64,000 bases of DNA from Bolinopsis microptera (lineage: Eukaryota; Ctenophora; Tentaculata; Lobata; Bolinopsidae): contig NC_087075.1 in the NCBI RefSeq assembly GCF_026151205.1, positions 186,001 to 250,000 of the forward strand. Reading direction: 5' to 3'. Position 1 is the first letter of the stretch. Each line of letters opens with the position of its first letter. Below, one piece after another: positions 39,966 to 53,149 of the stretch. Both the position numbers and the translations under genes were made by a program. The notes beneath the pieces were generated by a model. It saw only the letters and a program-made list of their open reading frames with translations. It made no database searches and was not told the origin of the DNA.

Positions 39966-40845
39966 TTCAAGTAACTTACATCGTATTATGATCTAAAAAC
40001 AAGTGTGTATAAATTCATAACGTAAAAAAAACATATATCTGAGGCAAAAATTTGTGTACATTATTTTATTTTTAAATCAATCAACTTTTATCCAAAAAAT
40101 TCGATACAAAAAAGTCATAACAAATTATAACAAAATTAGTTTATACGGACGACAAACTTTTATAGTAAATACTGTACATTCCTATACTACTATAAATTTA
40201 CTACACATGTACAGAAAGCATGGAGTGCTACAACGGTGAACAGGTGCATGATGTGAAGTGTGTTGTAGGTATGTATTCTAGTGTGATTGAAAATGGCGGG
40301 AATCGTAACTGACCAATGAGGAGTGTGAAACGTGGAGCCTAATATGGTTTGATTGATGTTATAAGGGTTAGTGTGTTGAATAGGAGGCGGCAAGTGTTGG
40401 TCGTGTGAGATGTGGTCCATGTACTCAGAAAGTAAACAAAACCTATAAGATCATAAATATCATACATATGTGTTGACAATCCCCTGTCTGTAAAGTTATG
40501 AAATAGTTCGTATTTTTGGGGAATGTACAAGTATTTACTATAAAAGTTTTTGTATTCAGTTGTACCACACGGTCGTTTCACTATGTAGCGTCTTCCTATG
40601 TAGCGTCTTCACTGTAGGGTTTCGCAGGGCGGGTCATACAACGTATGACAAAAAGTTTGTCGTCGTATAAACTAATTTTGTTATGAATTTTGTTATGACT
40701 TTTTTGTATCGAATTTTTGGATAAAGTTGATTTGATTAAAAATAAATTAATGTTACACAAATTTTGCCCTCAGATATTTGTTTTTTACGTTTAGAATTTT
40801 TAACACTTGTTTTTAGACATGATACGATGTAGTTACCATAATCAC
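39966..40845. mobile_element. Foldback element of about 0.9 kb, copy 3
   Basis: This copy has the same inverted arms and spacer as copies 1 and 2. The arms here read GTAACTTACATCG on the left and GATGTAGTTACC on the right. Confidence 0.58.
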
Positions 40846-42004
40846 CGCTTGTTGTAAAATTAATTCTAAATTGAAAACAGATCTGAAGTGTACTTATATA
40901 ATAACGATTCCTTATCTTCCACAACGATTTACCTGTTGTATAATATATCGAAACGTTATTATTCCATGAAGCCGTGTGGGCGAAGGAACATATCGGCATG
41001 ATGCTATGACATAGCTGTGAGACTTGTGAATGGATGGGAAACCCAAACACTAAAAAAAATGCCTGTGGTAAGATAACTTTAAATTCTTATATTATTGTTA
41101 TGTTTTAAATTTAATTTAACTGCGCTCAGAATGGTTAAATTGTATCAGATGTGAGACTTGGACCCCGAGCAAACGATGTAGAGTTATATTTGAGGTTGCT
41201 TGAAAGGGTTTCGGTGTTGGGACAGGAAAACTACATCGCGGAACTGCGGAAGTGAACACAGAAACCGTCAAAATAACCCTTATTAATCAGTTTAACGTTG
41301 ATTTAATATGGGACATATCGACAGGTGAGCTGACGGGACTGAAGGTTGTGTGGAGAATGTGATCAGAACAACAAAAAGTCCAGTAGTCCCAGGAACGTGG
41401 TAGGAAGTGAATTGTATTGAATCCAGAACTTCTCAATAAAGGAGCGCGAGGTGACCGCACCAGGAACGGAATTTATTTTCGATTTTAATGAACCCGAGTG
41501 TAAAATAAGGTATAATTGTAAAAGCGGTTATGCTAAAGACCATTGCATCACCTACAAATGGATAACCTAAAACTCTGTCTTACAACCGGGAAGTATCAGC
41601 AGTCAGCATAACGAGAAAGGGGGGTTATAAATAATGGCTTAAGGGGGGAGAGTTGGTTAATGGTTATATTACTATAGAGAAATGATTTATTTAATCTTAC
41701 AGTTGATGGGTATGACAAATAGTCAGATGATACTGGCAATCAACTTAGATATCTAAATAAGAAAATGTATGTTTAAGTTTCGGGTGGAAAAGTATGGCAG
41801 CAGAACCCATATCCCATAAGTCCCAGAAAAGTTATCGAGGTAACCTGGCTCTGAGATCTCAACACAACAGCATTGAACAAGCAAATAAAATGTAAAATCT
41901 ATTTAAATTCAAATTTAACAAAGAATGCATTTTCATTATAAATAGGTATATAAACACTTTGTTTCATAAATATGTTAAATTATAAATAAAACACTTATGC
42001 AATC

Positions 42005-45000
42005 GTGAGATGTAGTAGATCTTGTCAATGTTAAACATAAACCTGATAATATAGTCTAGCAAATATAGAAACTAACCGCAAATCCGGTGATTTCCATTTC
42101 AAATGAAAAAAAACAGAAGTCTTCATAAGTCTAATGATAATCTACTCCTATCTAAGTTATAATTTAAACAAACCCAGGGAACAATGACGCTGATGTATAA
42201 GTCTATACGAATGTCGACGCAATAGAGAGAACAGATGAAAAGTGAGAGAATATCAGCTCAATTAATCCTATGAGATTCAAGGTTAGTAAGAAAAAAGTCC
42301 ACTTAAAGTGTTTGTTTTTTTTTTCGTCATTATACTGCAAGTGCAAACACTTCTATTGTGCTGAATTCTACAATTCAATGTATTTAAAACACTTGTATTA
42401 ATCTAAATATTTTCATTTAACTGTGACCAAATTTTCATTTTGAACATTGAACAGTGTTGATTACCAGGAAATTACATGTACTACCAGAAATAATGTGGCA
42501 CTCAGAACCAAATCACCATTTTCAGAATAAGATTACAGAAACAGCTTCTGGCATGAGAAGTGTTAAACCCTGAAAAAAGACACAATAACTCCATCACTTG
42601 TGAGTACATATTTGTGTTTTTTGAACATTCATAAAAATTATTCAATGTAATCAATATTTATTTTATAGTATTGAACATTAAATTAATTCAAAATTATTCA
42701 ATGATTTAACAAAGGTTTGATGTATTGCTATTATATAATATTTTAACAATTTGTTTCAGACCCTTACTCAGTAGGAAGAACCTGTTAACTGAAATAAGAT
42801 GTGAATGCCTTTGTTGACAATTTTATGGCTGTGAGCAGTTAAAGTACTTAGAAGCGGAGGATTACTGTTTTCGTTCGTATCTTTCAAAAAACTGCTCAAT
42901 CTAATATCCCAAAAATTTTAACATTATTAGGCTTATTTTCTCATACAAGTTTCAACAAAGTCTTCATGTTATGTATCCTGGGTTTGGATGGATAATATTA
43001 CCGCTTAAAATATTTCATCGCGTTACATAATACTCAATAAATTTAATAGATTTGTAAGTGTTGTTAATTTAGTTTTGAACTGTAAAGTTTTTGGCAGCCC
43101 GGATATTTAACAACTTTAGAAAAGCAACCTTTTGCCTTCGTTTTTAAACTTACTGTAGGTTTTTATCAGAGCTACAATTACGGTACGTACCTTACTTAAT
43201 AAGTAGGATCTAGTCAATTGTAATTACATACACCAGTGATAGCTTGGTGATACTGTCTAGGCAAATATTAGAAACTGACTGGAAATCCGTGCTTTCATTT
43301 TCAAATGGCAAAAGCGAGAGCTTTTTTTCTCGTAAATTAATGATAATTTACTCTTATTTTAAGTTTTTAATAAACAACTCGGAACGAAGACGAGACGATG
43401 TGTATATTAAAGACTATACGAATGTTCAACAGGAAGATGGAAGAGGATTTCAGCTGCAGCAATTAATGAGATTGAAGTAGTAAAAAATGACCTTTTAAAG
43501 AATGCTTTTCGTTGTATAACACTCGTTGGTGCTGAATTCCTAAAATTTCAATTGCTGTGTAAAACACACACTATTATCTAAACTTATCCTTTGAACTTGA
43601 CTGTGATCAAAATTTACTTTCGCACATTTTCGCTTTGCGGGGGGGGGGGTGGGGGGGTTGTCTTTGAAGGGGGGGCGCAAATCGTCGTTTTGAAGGTGGG
43701 AGGACATTTTCGAAAACTTACTAAAGTACTAGGCAAACTGCGTTTTGTCTAGTCTAACTTTTTTAGAGAATTTACGGCGTAATCTACTAAAAATCACCTA
43801 ATTTGTTCAATTTTAGGGAGGGGCAATAAAATTAAGGAAGGGGGCGCCAACAGGGGGGCGCTTTTTTGGCAGGGGGCCGCCGCAGGCAACGGTTACGCCC
43901 CTGGTGGCATTGATATGTAAATGAATATCTGAAAAAGGTCATAACTCCATCACTGTGGGAATTATTTGTGTTTTATAAACATTTATAAACATTATTCAAT
44001 GGTAAAATACTTATTATTTCATAATTATGATTTAAACATTAAACAAAATTTCAAAAATCTTTCAAGATTTTAACAAAGTTTTGTGTTTTGTTATTACATC
44101 ATATAATAACGCTTTATTTCAGTTTCTTACTCACGAAGGAAAAACCTTTCATCGGATAAACAAAAATGTGAACCCTTTGTATACCTTTTTAGGCAGCTGT
44201 GATATAGTAATACAAGAAGTGAAAATTATTCTTCTGTTTAAATTTTTCTACAAACTGTTCATTAATTCTTATTTTATGAAATGTAATCAGTCTACTTTTA
44301 CGTTCCAAACACGAACTGTGGTGTTTACCAAAGCTCTTTTTTATAAATAATACTTATTTTTGTCACTATTACATTTCAGGAATCCCATGAACGAGCTCAT
44401 GATATTGAAACGAAGATCTAGTGAAAAGACACTAGACCCGCCACTGTGAGATACTGCTGTACTTACTTATTCGTGAGTTCATCCGTGGAGCCGGAAGGGT
44501 CATCAGAATATCTGACCACCTGGTTCGGTTGTAACCAGACATTTTAAGTATCTAAATAAACAATTTTGACTAGTAATAGTTTTTCACTACCACTGAAATG
44601 GTAAACTTGTACACCGTACGAACAGGAGAACCTGGTGTCCTTTTAACATTTAAGAAATGCAACGATTGATAAATGGAACCGGTTAATCATTTAACGGTTT
44701 TCATAAATCTGCATGTATTGCTATATATCATATTATAACAATTTTATTTCCAGACCCTTACTCAGTTGGAAAACGACCTTTCAACTGACAAAAAAAAAAT
44801 GTGAACCCTTTGTAAACCCTTTTTAGGCAGGCTATGAAGTAGTTAAAGAGTACCAGAAGTTGAATATTATTCTTCTCGTTTAACATTTTTCTACAAAATG
44901 TTCAATATTTTAATTTCATGGAATGTATCATTTTTGACTTATGTTCGAAAACGAAATGTGGTGTTAAACCAAAACTACATATTAACAGATTTTTCTCTGT

Positions 45001-46375
45001 CACTCGACCTTTTAGAATCCAGGACGAGCCGCTCTTGATATTGATAACGAAAAAAAAAAAGATAATTTTAGAGAAAAGACACGGACCCGCACTGTGAGTA
45101 CTGCTTAACCAGACTTTTTAAGCTTTCTTAATGAACAATTTGCTAGGATAGTATCACCAACCACTGAATGATGTTCAACTTGTACACGTCCCCCCCCTAA
45201 CGAACAGTAGAACGGTAACTTTTAACATTTTAAGAAATGCAACCGATTGATAAAGGGAATCGGATTAATCATTTTAGACGTTTTCATAATCTGCATGTAT
45301 TGCTATTATATGTTAATAATTTAAAATGTATTGCAGACCTTACTCAGTAGGTCAAACTTTCAACTGACAAAACAAAATGTGAACCCTTTGTAAAACCTTT
45401 TTAGGCAGCTGTTGAAAGTAAGTACAAGAAGTGAAAAATATTCTTCTCGTTTAAATTTTCCTACAAACTGTCATAATTCATTACTTCATGAAAATGTGAT
45501 CATTTCTATTTGAGTTCCAAACACGAACTGTGGTGTATACCAAAGACTTTTATTAATACCTGATTTTTGTCACCTCTACCTTTCAGAATCCAGGAACGAG
45601 CCTCATGATATTGCAACAGAAGATCTCGAGAAAAGTCCACAGACCTCCGCCACTGTGAGATATGCTTGTAACCAGGACATTTAAGTATCTTATTGATACA
45701 TTTGACTAGTAATTGTATCAACTAACACTTGAAAGTGAAGATGGTAAACATGTACACCGTACGAACAGTAGAATACCAGTGTCCCTTTTAACATTTTAAG
45801 AAATGCAAAACCGATTGATAAATGGAAACCGGATTAATCATTTTAAAACGTTTTCATAAAATCTGCATGTATTGCTATTATATATAATATTATAACAATT
45901 TATTTCAGACCCTTACTCCGTAGGAACAAACCTTTCAACTGACAAAATCAAAATGTGAACCCTTTGTAAACCTTTTTAGGCAGCTGTGTATAGTAAGTAC
46001 AAGAAGTGAAAAATTTCTTTTTGTTTAAATTTTTCTACAAACTGTTCAATAATTATTATTCTGGAAATGTGATCATTTCCAAACACGAAATTGTGGTGGT
46101 ACCAAAAATACATGTAACAGATTTTTTCACTCGTACATTTCAGAATCCAGGAAGAGCCTCATATATTTGAAACGAAGATCACGAGAAAAGGGCAGGACCT
46201 CCGCCACTGTGAGATACTGCTGTAACCAGACTTTTCAAGTTTCTTAATGATACAATTTGACTAGTAATAGTATCACTACCACTGAAGATGGTAAACATTG
46301 TACACCCTACCCGAACCAGTAGAACCGGTATCCTTTTACATTTTAGAAATGCAACGATTGATAAATGGAAATCGG
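42005..46375 (+). repeat. Nested modules of about 0.6 kb with splice-like segments, copy 3
   Basis: The module order matches copies 1 and 2. Donor-like AGTAAGTACAAG occurs near 45418 and 45991, and acceptor-like TTTCAG precedes segment A near 45900. Confidence 0.58.
43637..43910 (+). repeat. Poly-G/GGCGCC block, copy 3
   Basis: This is the counterpart of 4524-4795. The G run is shorter and broken by a T, followed by GGGGGCGCCAACAGGGGGGC. Confidence 0.5.
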
Positions 46376-46989
46376 ATTTTTTGAGTGTTAAACTTAAAAC
46401 ATTCTAAACGTTTTTATAAAACGGCATTCTACGAGAAATTTAGAGGAATTTATTTTGAAATTAAAAAATAAGGTTTTGCTGGGGGTGATTTATTTTTCTT
46501 TTAGGTGTACATTATTACTTACCATTTTTAAACGATGTTTTTTAAAAAAAGGGAAAATTTAAATAAATTTTACCCTTACAATTTACATTTACTTTTTTAA
46601 AGTCTAATTTAAGCAACATAGTTGCATTTTTTTTGGACTTTCCAGTTTTAAATTTCTTCGTTAGTTAGGACTATGATTTGTTTCAAACAGGTGCAATAAT
46701 TATAAATGTGTAATCTCAAACTCTCTTTCGAATAAAAATTCAGCAAGGCCATAAAATAATACATTCATATACAATATTAAACAAATAAATAATTGAACAA
46801 GGTACTGTAAGTGCTTCTAACTCACATTTAAAAAAATATGCCACTATAACACCCAAAATTAGTGGGCTCACGACATGAACTTATTTGGCCAAAATTAAAG
46901 AGAGAGGAATTTTCTGTTAAATCATTTATGGCAGGAAAATCGACAAAAATTTTGCGTAATTACTGTTTAATAATCTCAACGAGATTACT

Positions 46990-47580
46990 ATTTAGATTAT
47001 TTTGCTTATTATGTTTAATTACTAATTCGCAAATTATATAATTTTGCTAATTATAATGAATCTATTAGGTTCTACTAATTTGCTAATTATATTAATTTTG
47101 CTAATCACTAATTTTCGTTTAATTACACTAATTTTGATATTATATAATTTCGGTTAATTTAATACTTTAGATAATTCATAAATTTTGTATTTTCACTAAT
47201 TTTTCTAATTATTACTAATTTTGCTAATTTATACTAATTTTGCTAATTATACTTATTTTGCTAATTATACTAATTTTGCTAATCAACTAATTTTTCTAAT
47301 CAACTAATTTTTGTAATTTTACTAATTTTGTCTAATTTGTTGATTTAATATTATATAGATTCTGATTAATTTAACTAAATATGCTAATTATATTAATATT
47401 GCTAGATATAACTAATTATTCCAATTTACTATGTTGCTTATTTTACTTATCATTTTGGATCATATATTATGATAATTATATTATTGTACTTATTATACTG
47501 ATTGCATGTTTAATTACACTAATTATAATAATTATACCAATTTAAATACTTATTATACTATGTAAATACTAATTATACTG
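46990..47580 (+). repeat. 18-bp AT-rich array, copy 3
   Basis: Same unit. The run near 47220-47300 is the least disturbed and shows the 18-bp period most clearly. Confidence 0.75.
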
Positions 47581-48184
47581 TTTACTCACCACCGGATTTT
47601 AATATGATGCATACGGTGTTACTCGACTTCTGCTCCAATGAAAACCGTTAGTAGTCTTGTACTTGAAATATGTTCTGAGTTCATAGAATGTAAGGTGAAA
47701 CTCGTGAGTTTTAAGGTGTAAGGTTTCTCGTGATTAATCTGATAATGCTTATCCAATTATTCTTTGGTTGACTGGTTGGCTATATGGTTTAATATAGGAT
47801 ATAAAGCAAGTCGAGTTTTGCACAGAAAATGTGCGATAAGTTCATCAACTGCTATCTTAAGTTCAGTCTCTACTCTTTTCCCTCTTGGTAGTTTTGTTTT
47901 TAGATTGACCGGCTACAGCTTTCAGTAGGGAGCTGTATAAATAATTGGGGTACTGTAGGCAATTGTTTTGTTTTCTTCAAACTATGTATCCAAATAATCA
48001 ACGAAAGCTTTTAAAAAGATTAGCTGGAGGGAGTAAGGCCATATTATTTGACAAACATCAGTAAAAAAAAAATATACTATAAACACAGGTAAACATCCGG
48101 TAATAACTCACCTGTTCCAGTTACCCGAATTATCCTGGTATGCCGGAAGAGCTAGAGATAGTCCTCTTTAGGAGCTGAAGTTTA

Positions 48185-49565
48185 GGGTGAATGGATGCCA
48201 CTCAAATATAGGACCATCTCATACATTGCAGGACCGTTACTGGGGACGTGTAGTGGGTTAGGTGAAGGGATGCCACTCAATTATAAAAACAACTCACTAA
48301 ATTGCAGGAACGTTACTGAGGAGGATGTGGGGTTAGGGTGAAGGGGATGCCACTCAAATATAGAAAACTCACTACATTGCAGGAACAGTACTGAGGAGAT
48401 GTAGTGGGTTAGGGTGAAGGGATGCCACTCAAATATGACGAACTCACTAACATTGCAGGAAACCGTTTACTGAAGATGGATTAGTGGGTTTTAGGGTGAA
48501 GGGATGCCACTCAAATATAGACAATCCATTACTTGGCAGGAACACGTACGGGGGGGGTTGTAGTGGGTTAGGGTGTGAAGGGATGCCACTCAAATATAGA
48601 CAAATCACTACTTTGCAGGTAACACGTTCTGGGGGACGGTGTAGTGGGTTAGGGGTGAATGGATGCCATCAAATATAAAACACTATACATTGCAGGATCC
48701 ACGTATGGGGAAGGGTGTAGTGGGTTAGGGTTTTTGAGGGATGCCACTCAAATATAGGACAACTCACACGTGGCAGGAACACGTACTAGGGAGAGGGTTG
48801 TAGTGGGTCTAGGATGAAGGACGCCGCTCAAAATTATAGACAACTCGCTACATTGCGGGAAAGTTACTGGGGAGGGTGTTGTAGTGGGTTAGGATGAAGG
48901 GATGCCACTCCAAATATAGACAAACTGCTACATTGCAGGAACACGTATTGAGAGAATGTAGTGGGTTAGGTTGAATGGAGATGCACTCAATATAAACAAC
49001 CTCAATAATTGCAGGAACACGTATCTGGGGAGTGTGTAGTGGGTTCGGTTGGAGGACTCTTCGCCGCTTCGACGCGCGCTCGAAAACTAGCATCTTGGCT
49101 TATTCGCATCGAAGCATCGTCGATCGTTGAATTGTCGATCGTTGCTCTGCTTCGCGATGGGATGCCACTCAAATTATAGGAAACTCAATACATTGCTGGA
49201 ACACGTACTGTGGAGGGTGTAGTGGATTAAGGTGTGGGTTACCGGGGGCCTTAGGCTATTATGTTCATAAATATAATAAATAATAAAGAATTCGGCGGAA
49301 TGACAGGCTGACGCGCCGGCCCTATAAGGTTAGGATGCCACTCAAATATAGACAATCATACATTGCAGGAACACGTAACTGGGGAGGATGTAGTGGGTTA
49401 GGGTGAACTGAAAGGGATTACCACTCAAATTAGTCAACTCATTACTTTGCGGAACACGTACTGGCCGGGAGGTTGTTTGTAGTGGGTTAGGTTGAAGGGG
49501 ATGCCACTCAAATAAAGGCTAATCACTACATTGAGGAACATGTACTGGGGAGGGTTGTAGTGCAG
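48185..49565 (+). repeat. 77-bp minisatellite with TTAGGG core, copy 3
   Basis: Same unit and interruptions. Units near 48400-48700 are the best preserved. Confidence 0.8.
49049..49162 (+). repeat. GC-rich hairpin-type element, copy 3
   Basis: Same element. The right part, TCGATCGTTGCTCTGCTTCG, is closest to the clean copies at 63.6 kb. Confidence 0.6.
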
Positions 49566-51228
49566 TGGGTTTTTATTTTTATTTTATCGAGAGGCTGATA
49601 TTGAGATGACTTGGCTAGTAGTTTAGAAAACTGATTAAAATAGCTTAAATAACTTGGATTCGAGTTTTTAATCATTTATCTGTATGATTCATGAAACTAT
49701 AACCTTAGTAACATGTATTAACTATAAATGTGGACTTGTAGATTCGGTCACCACTATCTCTACGCGTATTTTTTTTTTTTTTTTTTTTTAAATGTTGGGG
49801 GGCTACCACATTTTACCTCCCTTTCTGGGTGGCTTCGTCCGTCAGTTAGTGACCAACGTCTATTGGGGTGTACTATGGTTGTAGGTTGTCAGGAGGTTTG
49901 GGTCATTGGCCTGGGCTAGTGATCCCCGACCCCTCAGAGGATAAAAGCCTGGGTGAGCGACGTTTCCCGTAAGGGAAACTGTCATAATGCTCGTTCCGGG
50001 GAGAACATCCACCCATGCCTGGATGTTCTCCCGGGTACTGATAGAAAGGCTGCCCTGTCATTCTAGTGGGCTGAAGGAAACCTACCAGGCATGCCTGAGC
50101 TCCGATGGAATTCCACCCATATCTTTGTTGTTTTTGTTGATATATTTTGTCTTTGCGGGCTCAATTTCCGCGCTTTAACTTAAAGTGCTGATTACGAATT
50201 TACATCGATATTTGATTTTGAGTAGACCCTTTTTTTTTGTCGCAATTTGGCAATTTTCTTTTGTTCACGTAAATATGCTATTTTACGTTTTGCTGGTAAT
50301 TAATCTAAGTGCTATATCTCCAATAGCTTGGCAGTTTGTCTGATTGTTAGATCCCTCTAACTGGGTAACGGCCCTAAGGCGGCAGTTTGTTTTGATTGTT
50401 AGATCCCCTCTAATTGGTAGCGGCCCTAAGGCGGCATGTGAGTGATTGAGTGAGTTATAAAAGTGAGGTGTAGGAGGAAGTGGGGAAAGAAATCATTGAA
50501 TTGGATAGTATGGTACACTGTTGCCAGCTGACTCACCTGGCAACAATGCAAGTCAAGAAGAAAGAAGGAGAGACACTGTCAGTTATCTGGGTGTGCCACC
50601 ACCGACAGTGCACCTCTTCTGTGGTGCCGAGGTGTTGGCTCCATAAGAACCAGCCGTTGAGCGACGCGCCTGACCCTCTATGGTTAACTTTAGAAACAGG
50701 ACTAGCTTTTCTCCGGCCAATCGTTCAGTAACCAGCGGACCCAGCACCACCTCTGATGGAAGATGTGGTTCGGATTGGACTTCGCTAGGATTTGTCAGTT
50801 TTTCTGTAGGACACTAATGCTCCCTCGAGGAAAGACATGAGCCCGGCGAAGTGACATAAAACGTGCAGGGATTCTCTCCCACTACGCGTCATGTTGTGCT
50901 GTTTTTTCTCATCTGGCCAGCATGCTGTTTCCAGGCCATTCTTCCTCATCCTTAGTTCCAGACAAGGTCCAGGATGCTCAATAGCCTTGTAACATCCGCG
51001 GGTTGAACCCGCCTTGACCAACCGTTACAATCTTGTAGCGCGATGCGTTACTGTTGCCGCGCCGTGCACTCAATGATATGAGGCTTCTCTAGATCGGCAA
51101 GATGCGTACGGTGCCGCGCCGAGCTGAGATGAATTGACATCGTCTCAATTTAACGTACAATCCGGTTCAATAGTGTAGATTATAGGGGCACTCCGACCCA
51201 CCCAATTCGACTGACGATTTAATGTAAG

Positions 51229-52140
51229 TAACGAGACAGATGTCCCGGTTATATTTTTCGACCTGTACTGGTCTAGAGCCGCAGTGTTCTGTTACCGTTC
51301 ACCTGTTTTAACTGGAATCACCCAGAACAGGCTACTAAGCTTAACAGTGGCACCTCGAGAAGGGTGTGGCTCTTCACCACGCACTACGGATCTTGGGCTC
51401 GGAGAGGTTGTGTAAGACACTTCACGAGCCCCTGGAGTTTGGAAAACCCCTTAACCACTTGTGCGAGGGTAGGGACCCAGATGTCGTTTCTAACCCAAAT
51501 AAACTTTAAGGAGGCTACTCATCAGTAGCCGCACCTCCTTACTCGGTTTCTGAACTGGAATTCTATGGGCTTCCAGACGGCCAGACCGAGTATTACCATC
51601 CCATCCTTCTAGAGTTCATCACAAGTAGCACCCACCTTGAAGATCTTTGACACCCAGACACACCCCAGGCCATTGGTGAACAAACTTTGGATATAATCTT
51701 ACATGCTCCCGAAGGAATCCCTGGTTTATGGTCTTTCTCATCGTCACCAGCACTTTCACTAGAGTCACCAGCCCTTTCACTGGAGTCATCAGCCCAATCA
51801 CTGAAGTGTACAGAAGTACAGTTGTGGAACACAACAAGAAACACTAGTGTAGAGGACTTGACCAGATGCAGACATGCTGAAGAGACCTTAGAGGACATTG
51901 AACCCTTGGCAGTACAACGATCAGTTATCGAGAACGAAATTTATGAACATCTCGGACACCCAACCAAGAAGACATCAGGGAAACTGATCTACTCGGTGAA
52001 ATTTTTCAAGGAAGTAGATCAGGTAAAAATATTGATGGGGTTTTAGACAACTCTGTGGTGATGTCAGGGTCACCTTCGCTTTGAGGAGGAATAGGGTCAT
52101 CAGGAACCGTCGCCTTAGTGAAAGCTCTTTATCAAGCGAA
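51229..52140 (+). other. Replacement DNA after the macrosatellite break, with one unassigned ORF
   Basis: The sequence is clean and GC-richer than its surroundings. A 119-codon plus-strand ORF (51687-52046) has a Ser/Leu-rich part with three near-repeats of the form PALSLES, then EDLTRCRHAEETLEDIEPL and KKTSGKLIYSVKFFKEV. No domain is recognised. It lies upstream of the GIY-YIG relic and may be the remnant of the same retroelement. Confidence 0.35.
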
Positions 52141-52150
52141 GACTCGTTAG

Positions 52151-52426
52151 GACCGAAAACGATGTGAGACTAAAGGGTGTTTGACCTGTCCTTTGTTATT
52201 TGATCCTACAGATGTTATCATTGTTAATGGGCAGATAGTTAATTTAGATTTTAGACTAAATTGTAAGGATAGGAGTATTATTTATTTAGCTCAATGTCAG
52301 ATTTGTGTAGCGGAGAACAGTATCCTTAAAAGCTTAAAGAGGACTCATACATTGGCCAGACAGTTACACCCATGCACATACGGATGAATGGCCATAGGGA
52401 TAAATTTATAATTGATTGATTGTTTG
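52151..52426 (+). pseudogene. Penelope-like GIY-YIG endonuclease relic
   Basis: The frame from 52151 reads KRCETKGCLTCPLL, the Cys-rich linker often found before a GIY-YIG domain, then RLNCKDRSIIYLAQCQICV. After a frameshift near 52310 a second frame gives EDSYIGQTVTPMHIRMNGHR before a stop. The order IYL-C-C, YIGQT, R, GHR matches the C-terminal endonuclease domain of Penelope-like retroelements. A stop at 52148 and the frameshift show decay, and no reverse transcriptase is visible upstream. A GIY-YIG domain from another element class is possible. Confidence 0.6.
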
Positions 52427-52890
52427 GCTTCCACCTTCGATCTTTTTTCTTAGGTTGCTCAGCTTGTGATTTTTTTAATAATGTTGAATTTTCTATAATT
52501 TGTAAGAATAACTGTTGTTTCACTTGATGCCGTTTCATTGCTTATCCAATTTAACAACTTTTACATATATAATATATATTCAAAGCATATGTAGCCAATT
52601 GTATTTGAACAAAGTTAGGTTTTTATGTCTGACTCCGAGAGGGCCAAGAAATAAAATTCAAGAAAGCTTCATCAGCGGAGATTTTCAATTAATGCTAAGC
52701 TAAAATATACATTAGACATATATATACATTTTGAAACTTTTTTTTCCGAAAAAAAGTTATTTATTGCTTGTTTTATTTGTATTTATGCTTCTTGATTTAT
52801 GATTATCTGTGTATGAGATTCTATGATTAAACATAATTTGTGGATCATAATTTTATGATTGCATAATTCATTGTAACTTTGTTGTATTTC
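52427..52890. other. AT-rich stretch, no gene seen
   Basis: Low-complexity sequence downstream of the GIY-YIG relic. A motif near 52650-52672 (AAATAAAATTCAAGAAAGC, then TTCATCAG) resembles 51499-51525 upstream, which may mark related ends of the retroelement. Confidence 0.35.
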
Positions 52891-53149
52891 AGTATTATGC
52901 AAAGGGATGGAATTGCTTTAACCAGGTTTAGCCCTGGCCCCTGGCTCTATATTATGAAGGCCTTGTTCTAATGCTGAATGAAAAGCTCGAATGAGACACA
53001 ATTGACATACTGGAAGTTAGATTCCCGGAGAACGTATTACAATATCTTGATATCTTCAAGGCCAAACTTAAGGATCACCTATGGTCGGAAATGCTACCCA
53101 CAGATCCAAACGATAGTCACGCTGAATTCTACCTGTCTGATAATGATTA
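52891..53149 (+). pseudogene. Interrupted ORF, unrecognised
   Basis: One frame reads YYAKGWNCFNQV, a TAG stop, then ALYYEGLVLMLNEKLE, a TGA stop, then DTIDILEVRFPENV through DIFKAKLKDHLWSEMLPTD to a final TAG at 53147. Apart from the two stops it has the composition of a normal protein tail. TTTCAG precedes the first residue and CAGGT follows FNQ, so the TAG may lie in an intron. The TGA has no such explanation. The family is unknown; a decayed transposon or host-gene fragment is possible. Confidence 0.35.

Larger units (their letters stand above)
1..51228. other. Macrosatellite array of low base-level accuracy
   Basis: The three copies of the 19.5-kb unit align end to end but differ by single-base insertions and deletions every few tens of bases, spread evenly and concentrated in homopolymers. 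The clean sequence right of about 51.23 kb keeps 37-bp and 164-bp repeats nearly perfect. The pattern is that of raw long-read consensus, not of evolutionary divergence. No ORF here can be trusted without a consensus, and start, stop and splice positions are approximate. The quality judgement is an inference from comparing the copies. Confidence 0.75.
39165..51228 (+). repeat. Macrosatellite unit, copy 3, truncated
   Basis: This copy follows copies 1 and 2 from the junction block to the sequence CGACGATTTAATGTAAG near 51.22 kb, which corresponds to about 12.22 kb in copy 1. It then stops abruptly and unrelated sequence follows. About 400 bp of the unit reappears at 53150-53547, so this copy is either interrupted by replacement DNA or wrongly joined in assembly. 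Confidence 0.88.
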
